Shown: one piece after another, positions 1-7,423 of the stretch
Layout: each line of letters starts with the position of its first letter
How positions within the stretch are numbered: position 1 is the first letter of the stretch
DNA from: Bacteroidales bacterium
Lineage (GTDB): Bacteria; Bacteroidota; Bacteroidia; Bacteroidales; UBA932
Direction: 5' to 3'
DNA: 10,010 nucleotides
NCBI GenBank assembly: GCA_017555925.1
Contig: JAFZFL010000217.1
Coordinates: 1 to 10,010, forward strand
Made by a program: the position numbers and the translations under genes
The notes under the pieces: generated by a model
What the model saw: the letters and a program-made list of their open reading frames with translations, nothing else
Database searches by the model: none
Told to the model about the DNA's origin: nothing

Positions 1-1689
1 ATCAAGAGAGACTATACTGGGAGCCAGAAGCATCTGCGCATCCGAATCGGGATTAAAATCACTCTTAAGCTCCACTCCATAAGCGTGAACATCCTTTATA
101 TTATCTGGAGAAAAGAATCCTTTGGTTGTAGGAAGCCAGATAATCCAGTCATTTATACGTGATTCAAACCAGTTTACCGAGCCGCTTAATGAGTATAGGC
201 CCTCTTTTCCTATCTCAAATGAGACTCCGGCATCATATGTCCAACCGCTCTCCTTCTTAAGATCCGGATTTCCTCCCGGCAAGAAATAGAGGTCATTGAG
301 GGTAGGAAAACGGTAGTTGCGCGAAACAGATGCCTTGGCTACAACATTGCCCTTTTCAGATATTACACCATCCACAAAGAGCGCCGGTATTACAGGAGTC
401 CACTCATTGCCGAACATCTCCTCCCTTACTACAAAAGAGAGTCCCAGACGATCCATAGGTCTCCATTTTGCAGATAGAGATCCCGACAGCTCCGGACGCC
501 CCTTCCTGTACCCTACAATAGCTTTGTTGCCATCCTGTCGGACTATATTTTTATCTTCACTCTCCACAAGGTGCTGGTGAAGGGAAAGGTTTGCCATAAA
601 GAGCCATTTTTTTCCTATGTAGTACTCACCGTCCACCTGTCCGTAAAATGTATTTATACGGCTGCGCGAACGTGTCATGTGCGCCATTGTTCCATTGCCC
701 AAATCTCTCTTATAATCGTATGCCATCCATGTATAAATATAGCCTCCCTTAGCTCCAAGTTTCCAGTTGTTGCCCAAATGATCCCATGAGAATACACCTC
801 TGAAGGTGTTCTCACGCTGTCTGTTCTCAAAATCGGTCTCCTCTCCGTGATCAACTGTAAGCATTGCCAACTCCCTATTGGAGTTTATATACCAGGCATT
901 CAGTCCAAACCTGTCTCCTTTACCGGTATTGTAATATATCTCCTGCAACAGATGGAAATCCTTATACGCGCCACTTCTGTTGCGCTCTACAGGATAATAC
1001 TGGTCAATTATATTCATCTCCTCATCATACACATTGACCTTTCTGTCGTGATTACGGTACTTGAAGTCATTTGGAGATGATGAATAGACAGCACGTGTTG
1101 ATACCTGCCATCTCTCATTTCCGTATGTAAGGCGAAGAAACTCATCAAATGTCTTGAAAGAGCCAACACCCTGGATATATTGCAAACCAAATCCATCTGC
1201 TTGAGCCGGTTGTGTTGAAAGTTTTACAGAACCGCCCAGGCCGCCACCCGTTTCATTAACCGAAGATGTGCCATGCAACAGGGATGCATCATCTACAAAA
1301 TATGATGGTATCATTGAAAAATCGGTCATACCCAGCATGGGATTATTAATCTTCATACCATTCCATGAGACCTGTGTATGCGATGGAGATGTACCTCTGA
1401 ATGCGACAGTTGAGAGCGTTGCCCTACCATAATTCTTAACAAAAATTGCAGAGTTGAATGTAAGCACATCTGCCATTGAGAGCGCAATATTCTCCTTCAG
1501 TTCCAATGTATCAAACTTGGTCAGCTGTGTTCCAATCTCTTTCATTGGTCTGTCGGCATAGACTTTCACCTCCGGAAGCGAATGGACACGCTTGTGCCAA
1601 CCTGCCTGAACCCTTCCCGAATCCTGAGCCATTACTGCCACTGGAGCAACAGCTACCAAAACAAACAAAATGCATTTTCTGATTCTCAT
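1..1689 (-). CDS. btuB: BtuB-like TonB-dependent outer-membrane cobalamin receptor (3' end outside window)
   Basis: This reading frame is open from the ATG at 1689 to the left edge: 563 residues are visible and the C-terminal part of the barrel is missing. Residues 1-21 form a signal peptide (KCILFVLVAVAPVAVMA, probable cleavage before QDS). A TonB-box-like segment PEVKVYA lies at about 39-45. The plug domain follows (about 70-165) with SMADVL, the VAFRGTSPSHTQVSWNGM core, and GGGLGGSV. The remainder is aromatic-rich, alternating beta-barrel sequence. There is no N-terminal carboxypeptidase-like (SusC-type) domain, so this is a vitamin-type receptor rather than a glycan SusC. The assignment to B12 rests on the neighbours: BtuG ends 12 bases upstream and a cobalamin riboswitch heads the operon. 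Known role of the family: energised import of cobamides across the outer membrane, using TonB-ExbBD. In Bacteroides BtuB forms a stable complex with BtuG. A BtuFCD inner-membrane system is expected further left but is not visible here. Confidence 0.9.
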   Translation of the reverse strand, partial: MRIRKCILFVLVAVAPVAVMAQDSGRVQAGWHKRVHSLPEVKVYADRPMKEIGTQLTKFDTLELKENIALSMADVLTFNSAIFVKNYGRATLSTVAFRGTSPSHTQVSWNGMKINNPMLGMTDFSMIPSYFVDDASLLHGTSSVNETGGGLGGSVKLSTQPAQADGFGLQYIQGVGSFKTFDEFLRLTYGNERWQVSTRAVYSSSPNDFKYRNHDRKVNVYDEEMNIIDQYYPVERNRSGAYKDFHLLQEIYYNTGKGDRFGLNAWYINSNRELAMLTVDHGEETDFENRQRENTFRGVFSWDHLGNNWKLGAKGGYIYTWMAYDYKRDLGNGTMAHMTRSRSRINTFYGQVDGEYYIGKKWLFMANLSLHQHLVESEDKNIVRQDGNKAIVGYRKGRPELSGSLSAKWRPMDRLGLSFVVREEMFGNEWTPVIPALFVDGVISEKGNVVAKASVSRNYRFPTLNDLYFLPGGNPDLKKESGWTYDAGVSFEIGKEGLYSLSGSVNWFESRINDWIIWLPTTKGFFSPDNIKDVHAYGVELKSDFNPDSDAQMLLAPSIVSLD

Positions 1690-1701
1690 ACTAATAATGC
1701 T

Positions 1702-2781
1702 CTATTTCCAACAAAATGCTCCAGGAATGATTCCCACATAAAAACTGTCGAGAAGCTCCCTATCTTTAGAATACCTGTAAACCATACCTTGCTGCACATA
1801 ATCAATAGCATCAGCAATATATACATCACCTGTGCGGGGACAAACTGTAAGGCCGTAATAGAGAGTATTGTCATAAGGCAGGAATGGACGGACAGGAACC
1901 CTGTCTGCAGTTACATCCATCTCCCATACATCATCATTAAGCCAATAGATTTTATCCTTTGTTCCATTCAACTGTACCTCCGACGGCCAGTCTCCAAATT
2001 CAAATTTAAATTGTTTCTCTATTGTAAATGTCTCCGCATCTATTCTGTATAGCGATGGAGCCTCGTGTCCATAAGGAGAGCCCTCATAACCTCCATCTGT
2101 TACGGTCCACAACTTGTTGTTGCAATCCATAACCAGCGATGTGGGCTGTATGCCAACAACAAGTTCATCAACAACCTTATCTGTTTCTGTATCTATTTTA
2201 AGTATTCTGTTCTGATATGACCAGCAGTTAACGAATACATATTTGCCATACTGAACCATCTGCTCTGTTGAACCACTCTCCATTGTCATATTGGGAATAT
2301 CTATATACCCGGTAATTTCATAACGTTTAGGGTTGACTATAAAGATACGGTTATCCCATATTTGGGTAATGTAAGCCTTTTCATCAGATAAAAAATGAAT
2401 ATAACGGGGAGAAGTGAGATTGGTTATACGTCCCACCTCCTTAAAGGTATTAATATCAATGGCAAATACCACGTGTGAGTTGTTTACAACAACCCAGCCT
2501 ATTCCGTTGCGTATTATCATAGATTGGCATACATCACCCAATTTCATAGCATTGGCTCTGTAAAAAATCTCATTCTGAACCTGTTTTGTCACGGGATCAT
2601 AATATGATAATGTTGCATTTCCATATTGGAAATTGCCCTCATTACAAATAAACAGGCCCTCTCCTGAAGCGGAAGTATCAAACTCCTCCTCAATTCCATA
2701 CTCCCATTTCATACAAGCTGTTGCTCCCGCCATGAGGAGCAACAGCACCATCCATTCATAAATAACTTTTTTTATATGCAT
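1702..2781 (-). CDS. btuG: BtuG, surface beta-propeller cobalamin-binding lipoprotein
   Basis: A 359-residue lipoprotein. Residues 1-22 are a signal peptide with lipobox ATAC (Cys23), followed by an acidic stretch (MKWEYGIEEEFD) like the lipoprotein export signal that sends Bacteroides lipoproteins to the cell surface. The mature part is a YncE/DUF5074-type seven-bladed beta-propeller of repeating short strands: NEGNFQYGNATLSYYDP (48-63), VVVNNSHVVFAIDINTF (97-113), SPRYIHFLSDEKAYITQIWD (124-143), QPTSLVMD (212-219), GLTVCPRTGDVYIADAID (310-327), and the terminal GIIPGAFCWK. The sequence closely matches what I know of Bacteroides thetaiotaomicron BtuG. That protein binds B12 extremely tightly at the cell surface and caps BtuB. 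The start at 2781 shares one base with the stop of the upstream gene (TAATG), which implies translational coupling. Next downstream is btuB. A generic YncE-like protein is the only realistic alternative, and the context argues against it. Confidence 0.93.
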   Translation of the reverse strand: MHIKKVIYEWMVLLLLMAGATACMKWEYGIEEEFDTSASGEGLFICNEGNFQYGNATLSYYDPVTKQVQNEIFYRANAMKLGDVCQSMIIRNGIGWVVVNNSHVVFAIDINTFKEVGRITNLTSPRYIHFLSDEKAYITQIWDNRIFIVNPKRYEITGYIDIPNMTMESGSTEQMVQYGKYVFVNCWSYQNRILKIDTETDKVVDELVVGIQPTSLVMDCNNKLWTVTDGGYEGSPYGHEAPSLYRIDAETFTIEKQFKFEFGDWPSEVQLNGTKDKIYWLNDDVWEMDVTADRVPVRPFLPYDNTLYYGLTVCPRTGDVYIADAIDYVQQGMVYRYSKDRELLDSFYVGIIPGAFCWK

Positions 2782-4556
2782 TAATCTGCCGATTTTTTCA
2801 TGTTATAATCATAAAAGCCAAATATCTCAGTAGAGACTTCTCCTAACCATCCGCTCTTTGTATTTACACCTACCTGAACCTTAACAAAGTCTATAAATTT
2901 CAAGTCTATTGGTTTACATTCAAAGTCTATGGCATTTGAAATTTTAAAGTGGTTTGCATTGGCATCTGCATTGGAATTTTCATCATTGGTCAATCTGTCA
3001 ATAGGGCTCCAGTTGTCGGCATACCCCCAATCATAATGGGGATTTACCCAATACGAACCATTTCCGGAAGCATCATAATTATTGGCTTTCAAACAGGTTC
3101 CTGATAGGGTATAACTATCCTCCTCTATCCAAAGAGGATAGTAATATTCTTGTCTGTGAAACTGTTTGAGGTAATCTATCTCCCCACTGTTTCCCATATT
3201 GTCTGTCCACTGGACAGGCATTCCCGGTCCCGTAGGACGGTAATAGGTTACAGAATAGTTCTGAATGGTCTCCATTTTGCCTGTCTCAGAACCTGCCAGT
3301 TCATACCAGGTATCATCAGGCAACCCGTTTCCGTTCTCATCCTGCATTACCCAAACAATACCAGGTTCAGATGAGCCGTTAAAAGAGTTGCCAAGTATAC
3401 CAAGATCATAATCACCCAAATTGTCTATACTATGGTCAAAACCAACAACTATATAGCCGCCAAAGCCACCCAATGATACCCAATTCGGATATGGGTTGCC
3501 ATTTCTGTCAACTTCCCCCATTCTGGCCTCTGCATAGGCAATAGCTGCCTCAGGAGTGGTTTGTGTACCATCAAATCCTCCGGTTTTTGTTTCATTTATA
3601 AACTGTCCGGGAGCAGGAGTATACTCATAAACCTTGCTCCAGTCTGCTTTGGAAGAGGCGTTTCCTTTACGGTAAAAGGCTCCCTCTTTATACACTGTAA
3701 CAACAAAACGACTGCTATAGGTTATCTGCTTTCCATCCTTATCCATTGTTGCCGTTGCAACCAGTACATACTCACCCGCCTCATTCGCTGCAAATACGAA
3801 CTCCTGACCATTTCCCAATGATTCATCTGCCCCTTCAATGCGCCAGTCATATACAACGCCCTCCGCATTGCCTGAAACTGACGGTTGTACAAGCAGTCTT
3901 CTTCCTGCCACGGTGTGATATGCATCCTTTGCAAGTTCCCAACTGAAAGGCATATCTGCAGCATCCAGCACCTCAACGCGCACAGTATCACTATGTACAC
4001 CATCCTCATTGGTTGCTGTTGCCATAAGTGTATAGTTTCCAATGTTTTCAGGCTTGAATTTATAGACAAGTTCCTTGCCTGCCTCCTTACCATTCACTCT
4101 CCATACAAACTCAGTTGGCAGTGATGTCTCACGCACAGCCGCATTGAATGTTATCTCTGTATCTGCAGTTACGGTAAGATTTTTATTTCCCGCTATAGAC
4201 ACCGTTGGTATTTCAAGCTCAACCACATCAACTCTTATCTCCTCGCTGTCTGACCCACTCTCTGTAGTAACTGTAAGGGTTATAAAATATTCACCAACTA
4301 TTTCACCTGCAAATGACAACGAAGGTGAAGTTCCTATTACAGAGCCGTTCATTTTCCAACTGAAAAGCGCCTCATCTGCACTCTCATAAGATGGTGAAAT
4401 TATTATCTCTCTACCCTGTTTTACAGAATAAATGCCGGTTTCACTGTCAAGTACAATCTTTGGAGGTAATGAAGTTGTGATTACATCGTCTATATTACAA
4501 GACGATGCAATCGCAACAACCATACTTAAAAACAAAAACTTTAAAACTTTTTTCAT
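2781..4556 (-). CDS. Surface lipoprotein with three PKD/Ig-like domains and a C-terminal domain, B12-locus accessory protein
   Basis: A 591-residue lipoprotein. The signal peptide has lipobox SSC (Cys20), followed by NIDD, an acidic surface-export-like signal. Three PKD/Ig-like domains follow at about 33-113, 115-197 and 203-290. Each carries a W-x-(M/V/I)-x-G type core (FSWKMNG, FVWRVNGKE, YDWRIEG) and a G-x-Y-x-L/T strand (GEYFITLTV, GNYTLMATA, GEYVLVATA). Residues about 291-591 form a separate globular domain rich in Trp, Tyr and Gly. It contains GGYIVVGFDHSI (366-377), GNSFNGSSEPGIVWV (389-403), an acidic loop DENGNGLPDD (406-415) that could bind calcium, and IDFVKVQVGVN (555-565) near the end. 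The gene starts 3 bases after the DUF4465 gene and overlaps btuG. B12 loci of Bacteroides encode variable accessory surface proteins, including BtuH, whose C-terminal domain binds B12. This protein could be such a factor, but I cannot assign it to the BtuH family from sequence alone. Confidence 0.85.
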   Translation of the reverse strand: MKKVLKFLFLSMVVAIASSCNIDDVITTSLPPKIVLDSETGIYSVKQGREIIISPSYESADEALFSWKMNGSVIGTSPSLSFAGEIVGEYFITLTVTTESGSDSEEIRVDVVELEIPTVSIAGNKNLTVTADTEITFNAAVRETSLPTEFVWRVNGKEAGKELVYKFKPENIGNYTLMATATNEDGVHSDTVRVEVLDAADMPFSWELAKDAYHTVAGRRLLVQPSVSGNAEGVVYDWRIEGADESLGNGQEFVFAANEAGEYVLVATATMDKDGKQITYSSRFVVTVYKEGAFYRKGNASSKADWSKVYEYTPAPGQFINETKTGGFDGTQTTPEAAIAYAEARMGEVDRNGNPYPNWVSLGGFGGYIVVGFDHSIDNLGDYDLGILGNSFNGSSEPGIVWVMQDENGNGLPDDTWYELAGSETGKMETIQNYSVTYYRPTGPGMPVQWTDNMGNSGEIDYLKQFHRQEYYYPLWIEEDSYTLSGTCLKANNYDASGNGSYWVNPHYDWGYADNWSPIDRLTNDENSNADANANHFKISNAIDFECKPIDLKFIDFVKVQVGVNTKSGWLGEVSTEIFGFYDYNMKKSAD

Positions 4557-4559
4557 ATC

Positions 4560-6266
4560 CTATTTCTCAAAACGCACTGCCACATCATCATAAGCAAAGT
4601 AACCCGGAATAGTAAAACCGTAACGTCCTCCCATCTCTTCAGAGTAGGCAAAATTGAAGCGTACTTTTGCCACTTTGCCTAATCCCGACAAATCCCACTT
4701 CTGCCAATCCGTTACTACATTCGTACCCTTCACAAGATAAAATTCCACTTGACTTATAGGGTCTGCATTTGCATCGGCATCCACATCATCAAAACCCTGT
4801 GCTATAAGTTTCATCCAGGCAGTTTCTGTCAAACCTTCCCAATTGCCGCCAAAGGTATTGCCGGCCTCACTCTTTACGCCATTATATAACTGATTGAGAG
4901 TATAGTTGGTATTGGTTACCCACATATGGTCAATAACACGAGCCACTCCATCTGCGAATGAGAGTTCAGGCAGATTAGTAATATATGAGAAGAAATCCTT
5001 ATAACCGTAATGTACGCAGAAGTTGTCGCCCGAATGTGCTCTATGAGGAATCATCAATTGAAGGTTAAACCATCCAAGCATCTGGTCATCACCGGCATTC
5101 TCCTCTGCATAATCCTCACCATAGTATTTTGCAATATGCTTATCTCTATCCTCGTCGGCATAGCCTACTCCCCAATAATGGGAAATGGCGTGACCTCCGC
5201 CCCAGAAACAATAGGCGTAGTTATCCGGGAATGTATGCGTCAACTCCGTATTATTTTCATCCCACCAAGTATACTTTGTATTCATATAATCTCCATATGT
5301 CAGAGGACCACCATACGGAGGCGTATCAATCAAATCACTCCAAGTTCTAATATCAGCACCTTCCCAATTATTTACATAATCCAAAGTGTAAGGCTCAAAC
5401 TTTGCATCTTCATCCTCAAATGTAAGAACCTTTAACACATATTCAGGTGCAGGTTCAACAAGGTTTGAAGCTTTGATTGAGGTGCTAATACGCTGTGTTG
5501 CACCCACTGCAAAGTTCTTGGCAGGGGTCTTCACCTCTGTGTAAGTGCTTCCGTCGGCGAAGGTATATGTAATGGTTAGTTTTTTGCCGCTCACTGCTGC
5601 AGGAAGCGTTACCATTGTTGCAAATATTCCCTCGTTTGAGGATTTCAGTTCAACGCCACCATCAAAATTTAGAACAATTGTGCTTGAACCATTTGACACA
5701 CTGTTGCTCCATTCATTAGCAGCATAGTCAAACACACAATCTCCGGCAAGATAAACTCCACCGGCCGCTGTTACAGATATTGAGACAAGTTTTGGCAACT
5801 TGTCTGTAGTTGTTGTATTGAACCATATATATGATGTTTTGTGTTCAAGACAGAATATACCAAATTCATCAGCCTCTGCATAACCAAAATCTCCGTCATT
5901 TCCCAAATTACCATCTGCAGTTTGCTCTGCAAGAACTTTGGCTGTTTTACTTGAACCCGTCATATTGTAAAAAATGCGCGGAACGCCTATTGACGACGGT
6001 GGATTTTTAAATGTAAATTGCGCCTGACGACAATTTTCAGTTATAGGATTACTCTTTACGCTTCCCCACCAAATATAATCACCGCTGCTCCAGAAATATG
6101 GAATATCATTTGCTGTTGGTGTTCCAAAATGTGTACGTGTTTCAATACTGCTGTATCCTGTCAGGACAACTTTCTCACCATCAGTATTACCCAATAACAT
6201 ATCTTCGCTCTTTTCACAAGAGAATAGAGATAATGCAAATGCAAATAGTATCAAAATCTTTTTCAT
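4560..6266 (-). CDS. Surface lipoprotein: fimbrillin-like N-terminus plus DUF4465 C-terminus, B12-locus accessory protein
   Basis: A 568-residue lipoprotein. The lipobox is LFSC (Cys17), followed by acidic residues EKSED. Residues about 30-270 resemble the fimbrillin-like fold common in Bacteroidales: VVLTGYSSIETRTHF near the start, the W-x-x-GDYIWWG segment at 59-68, and a final strand before AVGATQRISTSI. Residues about 278-568 match DUF4465: LTFEDEDAKFEPY at 281-293, WSDLIDTPPYGGPLTYGDY at 309-327, an acidic stretch DDVDADANAD (493-502), VEFYLVKG, WDLSGLGKVAKVRF, and the closing PGYFAYDDVAVRFEK. DUF4465 proteins recur in Bacteroidetes cobalamin-uptake loci, but I know of no proven molecular role. 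The gene starts 21 bases after the 50-residue peptide and ends 3 bases before the PKD-domain gene. The likely role is cell-surface recognition or capture of cobamide, or contact with BtuG/BtuB. This is inferred from the operon. The architecture looks like a fusion of a pilin-related module with a locus-specific domain. Confidence 0.85.
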   Translation of the reverse strand: MKKILILFAFALSLFSCEKSEDMLLGNTDGEKVVLTGYSSIETRTHFGTPTANDIPYFWSSGDYIWWGSVKSNPITENCRQAQFTFKNPPSSIGVPRIFYNMTGSSKTAKVLAEQTADGNLGNDGDFGYAEADEFGIFCLEHKTSYIWFNTTTTDKLPKLVSISVTAAGGVYLAGDCVFDYAANEWSNSVSNGSSTIVLNFDGGVELKSSNEGIFATMVTLPAAVSGKKLTITYTFADGSTYTEVKTPAKNFAVGATQRISTSIKASNLVEPAPEYVLKVLTFEDEDAKFEPYTLDYVNNWEGADIRTWSDLIDTPPYGGPLTYGDYMNTKYTWWDENNTELTHTFPDNYAYCFWGGGHAISHYWGVGYADEDRDKHIAKYYGEDYAEENAGDDQMLGWFNLQLMIPHRAHSGDNFCVHYGYKDFFSYITNLPELSFADGVARVIDHMWVTNTNYTLNQLYNGVKSEAGNTFGGNWEGLTETAWMKLIAQGFDDVDADANADPISQVEFYLVKGTNVVTDWQKWDLSGLGKVAKVRFNFAYSEEMGGRYGFTIPGYFAYDDVAVRFEK

Positions 6267-6287
6267 ATACTTAACAATCTTTAGATA

Positions 6288-6440
6288 TTAATAACTATAA
6301 TTACCGCCATTTATCATATCTTCCCAAGGAGAAGGCTCTTGCTGGTCGCCTGATGTAGCAAAGCCCTTCTCAACTGCAATCTCAACAATCTCAACAATTG
6401 GAGATTCATACAATTTCTTTTCTGTAATCACTCTTTTCAT
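6288..6440 (-). CDS. 50-residue peptide of the Bacteroidetes 'ESP...EKGFATSG...W' type
   Basis: This small ORF starts at the ATG at 6440 and ends at TAA (6288-6290). It begins MKRVITEKKLYESP, continues with an alternating valine/isoleucine/glutamate run (IVEIVEIAVE), then KGFATSG, then an acidic, tryptophan-containing C-terminus (SPWEDMINGG). It has no signal peptide and no membrane segment. It fits exactly between the 175-residue gene (30 bases upstream) and the DUF4465 lipoprotein (21 bases downstream), on the same strand. The frame uses every intergenic base sensibly and is hydrophilic. As I recall, short proteins with a Y-E-x-P start, a glutamate/valine run and GFAxS occur frequently beside surface-protein and fimbrillin genes in Bacteroidales, with no established function. 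Its position makes it part of the riboswitch-controlled transcript. It could be a translational leader for the next gene, a chaperone-like partner, or a peptide substrate. None of these can be decided here. Confidence 0.7.
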   Translation of the reverse strand: MKRVITEKKLYESPIVEIVEIAVEKGFATSGDQQEPSPWEDMINGGNYSY

Positions 6441-6470
6441 AATCTTTAATTCTATAGGTTTATATTATAT

Positions 6471-6998
6471 TTAATTGTTACTTTTTGCCTCTAACAATCC
6501 ATTGCACTGCTGCACGAGCTGTTTAAGTTCATTCACATATCGCAATTTGAACTTGAAATAGCTTATTGTACTGGGGTTCAACTCAAAGCGTTCGCCCCTA
6601 CTTATAGCTTCGGCACAATGATATGCTATAATTGATAATAAATTGGTTTTAATAAGATCTACCGACAAATCACACAAATGCTCAGCCCTATAGATATCTT
6701 TACCAAGAATATTTGAATTTGAATTTGACAGATGATACAGAGAGATACTTAAACTATAGTATTTCTCTTTAGATGGCATTTTACTGAGAGAATTGATGAA
6801 TCTTGAAACGGAAACAATTTTAGGAGCTGATATGCCGGCTTTATCAAAAACCGTCACCCATGCATAGGCTACAGGAGAGGCTACAAGCAAACAGTAAATG
6901 GGATTTGCCTGAGCACGCAATGCTCTGAAAAATTTCCACAAGTTGCTTTTGAGAATACGTTTCTCATCCCTGCATCTGTCCAAGCTAATGGCATCCAT
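6471..6998 (-). CDS. Hypothetical protein, first clear ORF of the B12 operon
   Basis: A 175-residue protein that I do not recognise. It has a basic N-terminus (RCRDEKRILKSNLWKFFRALR, about 8-28). A moderately hydrophobic stretch follows (NPIYCLLVASPVAYAWVTVF, 32-51) that could be one membrane span or a buried helix. The rest looks alpha-helical: SVSRFINSLSKM, KEKYYSLSISLYHL, RAEHLCDLSVDLIKTNLLSIIAYHCAEAISRGE (about 104-136), and a C-terminal helix KLRYVNELKQLVQQCNGLLEA. Cysteines lie at 9, 36, 109, 128 and 165. There is no lipobox or cleavable signal peptide, so it probably stays in the cytoplasm or inner membrane, unlike all later products of the operon. The start at 6998 is preceded by AAAAGATA. 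It is the first substantial gene after the riboswitch leader and is separated from the 50-residue peptide by 30 bases. A regulatory or assembly role is conceivable but purely speculative. Confidence 0.7.
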   Translation of the reverse strand: MDAISLDRCRDEKRILKSNLWKFFRALRAQANPIYCLLVASPVAYAWVTVFDKAGISAPKIVSVSRFINSLSKMPSKEKYYSLSISLYHLSNSNSNILGKDIYRAEHLCDLSVDLIKTNLLSIIAYHCAEAISRGERFELNPSTISYFKFKLRYVNELKQLVQQCNGLLEAKSNN

Positions 6999-7049
6999 TA
7001 TCTTTTAATCTGTGTTTCAGGTAATTAATCTAAACCAAATTACTTACAT

Positions 7050-7139
7050 TCATAGATAAGAAGAGACAACAGGAAAGATGCCCGCATAACAGGAAACTAT
7101 TGTTCCCCGGCAAAAGTGCCGGAGTACAAGACAACGCAT
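7050..7139 (-). CDS. Possible 29-residue leader ORF in the B12-operon 5' leader
   Basis: Between the riboswitch and the first large gene, a minus-strand ATG at 7139 opens a 29-codon frame ending in TGA (7050-7052). The peptide starts MRCLVLRHFC and ends AGIFPVVSSYL. Its three cysteines sit at positions 3, 10 and 17, exactly seven apart. The frame spans the strong hairpin at 7105-7124. It could be a leader peptide whose translation affects the hairpin, or simply a chance frame in a structured RNA. No clear ribosome-binding site supports it, though Bacteroidetes often lack one. Confidence 0.2.
   Translation of the reverse strand: MRCLVLRHFCRGTIVSCYAGIFPVVSSYL
7105..7124 (-). other. Strong hairpin in the 5' leader of the B12 operon
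   Basis: Read on the minus strand, CUCCGGCA-CUUU-UGCCGGGG forms an eight-pair stem (one U-G wobble) with a four-base loop. The wobble is a C/A mismatch on the plus strand, so the structure favours minus-strand RNA, the sense of the operon. It is not followed by a U-tract, so it is not a standard intrinsic terminator. It may stabilise the mRNA or take part in regulation between the riboswitch and the first gene. The flanks carry a direct repeat AACAGGAAA (7068-7076 and 7088-7096). Confidence 0.5.
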
Positions 7140-7186
7140 GATACAGCTACGCCATACCGTTGAATCTTTGTGCTAAAAAAATAAGT

Positions 7187-7207
7187 AATTAAAAAAAGTT
7201 GATTTCA
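7187..7207 (-). terminator. Weak hairpin plus U-tract behind the cobalamin riboswitch, possible attenuator
   Basis: On the minus strand GGGTTG-AAAT-CAACTT is followed directly by a run of T, and a few bases later by another T run. The stem is only four Watson-Crick pairs extended by two G-U wobbles. It lies about 40 bases after the B12 box, where a riboswitch expression platform would be expected. It is a plausible B12-controlled terminator but weak by itself. A larger alternative fold involving the preceding GCTGGGTTACGGG cannot be excluded by eye. Confidence 0.35.
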
Positions 7208-7229
7208 ACCCGTAACCCAGCAGGAGGAG

Positions 7230-7412
7230 ATCCATTAAAACACAAGGCAGGTCTTCTGACTTATTCCCTTTATTGCGACTTCCCAATCATAGATTAGTGG
7301 CAAAGAGTGCAATAAAAAACTCCAATGAGTGGAATTTACAGCAACTGGTATTGTCCCGGTTTTGCACCGGATTCCCTTTTCACCCTCCGTAACACCCGGT
7401 TCGTAAGGGCTC
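7230..7412 (-). promoter_or_regulatory. Cobalamin (AdoCbl) riboswitch
   Basis: Read on the minus strand, the segment has the conserved pieces of the cobalamin riboswitch in order. They are GGGTGAAAAGGGAATCCGGT GCAAAACCGGGACAATACC, then AGTTGCTGTAA, then GCCACT, then TGGGAAG, and finally the B12 box AGTCAGAAGACCTGCC at 7246-7261. Outer boundaries are approximate. The element lies directly after the promoter at 7424-7454 and in front of the 175-residue gene, the surface lipoproteins, btuG and btuB. In known cases binding of adenosylcobalamin lowers expression of the downstream uptake genes. Here it should switch the whole transport operon on when cobamide is scarce. The 192-base open frame that reads through this region is an artefact of the RNA. 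Confidence 0.95.
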
Positions 7413-7423
7413 CTTATGTACTG

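Noticed and set aside
1582..2052. 156-codon plus-strand open frame
   Set aside because: It lies antisense across the end of btuG and the start of btuB, both well-supported genes, and its protein has no recognisable features.
3722..4093. 123-codon minus-strand open frame
   Set aside because: It is a shifted frame inside the PKD-domain gene with biased, repetitive composition typical of shadow frames.
5010..5435. 141-codon plus-strand open frame with hydrophobic runs
   Set aside because: It is antisense to the DUF4465 gene. The hydrophobic look comes from reading the complement of aromatic- and acid-rich codons.
7060..7100. Two AACAGGAAA copies as the start of a CRISPR-like array
   Set aside because: There are only two 9-base copies, no further units and no cas genes. 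They are reported only as part of the leader.
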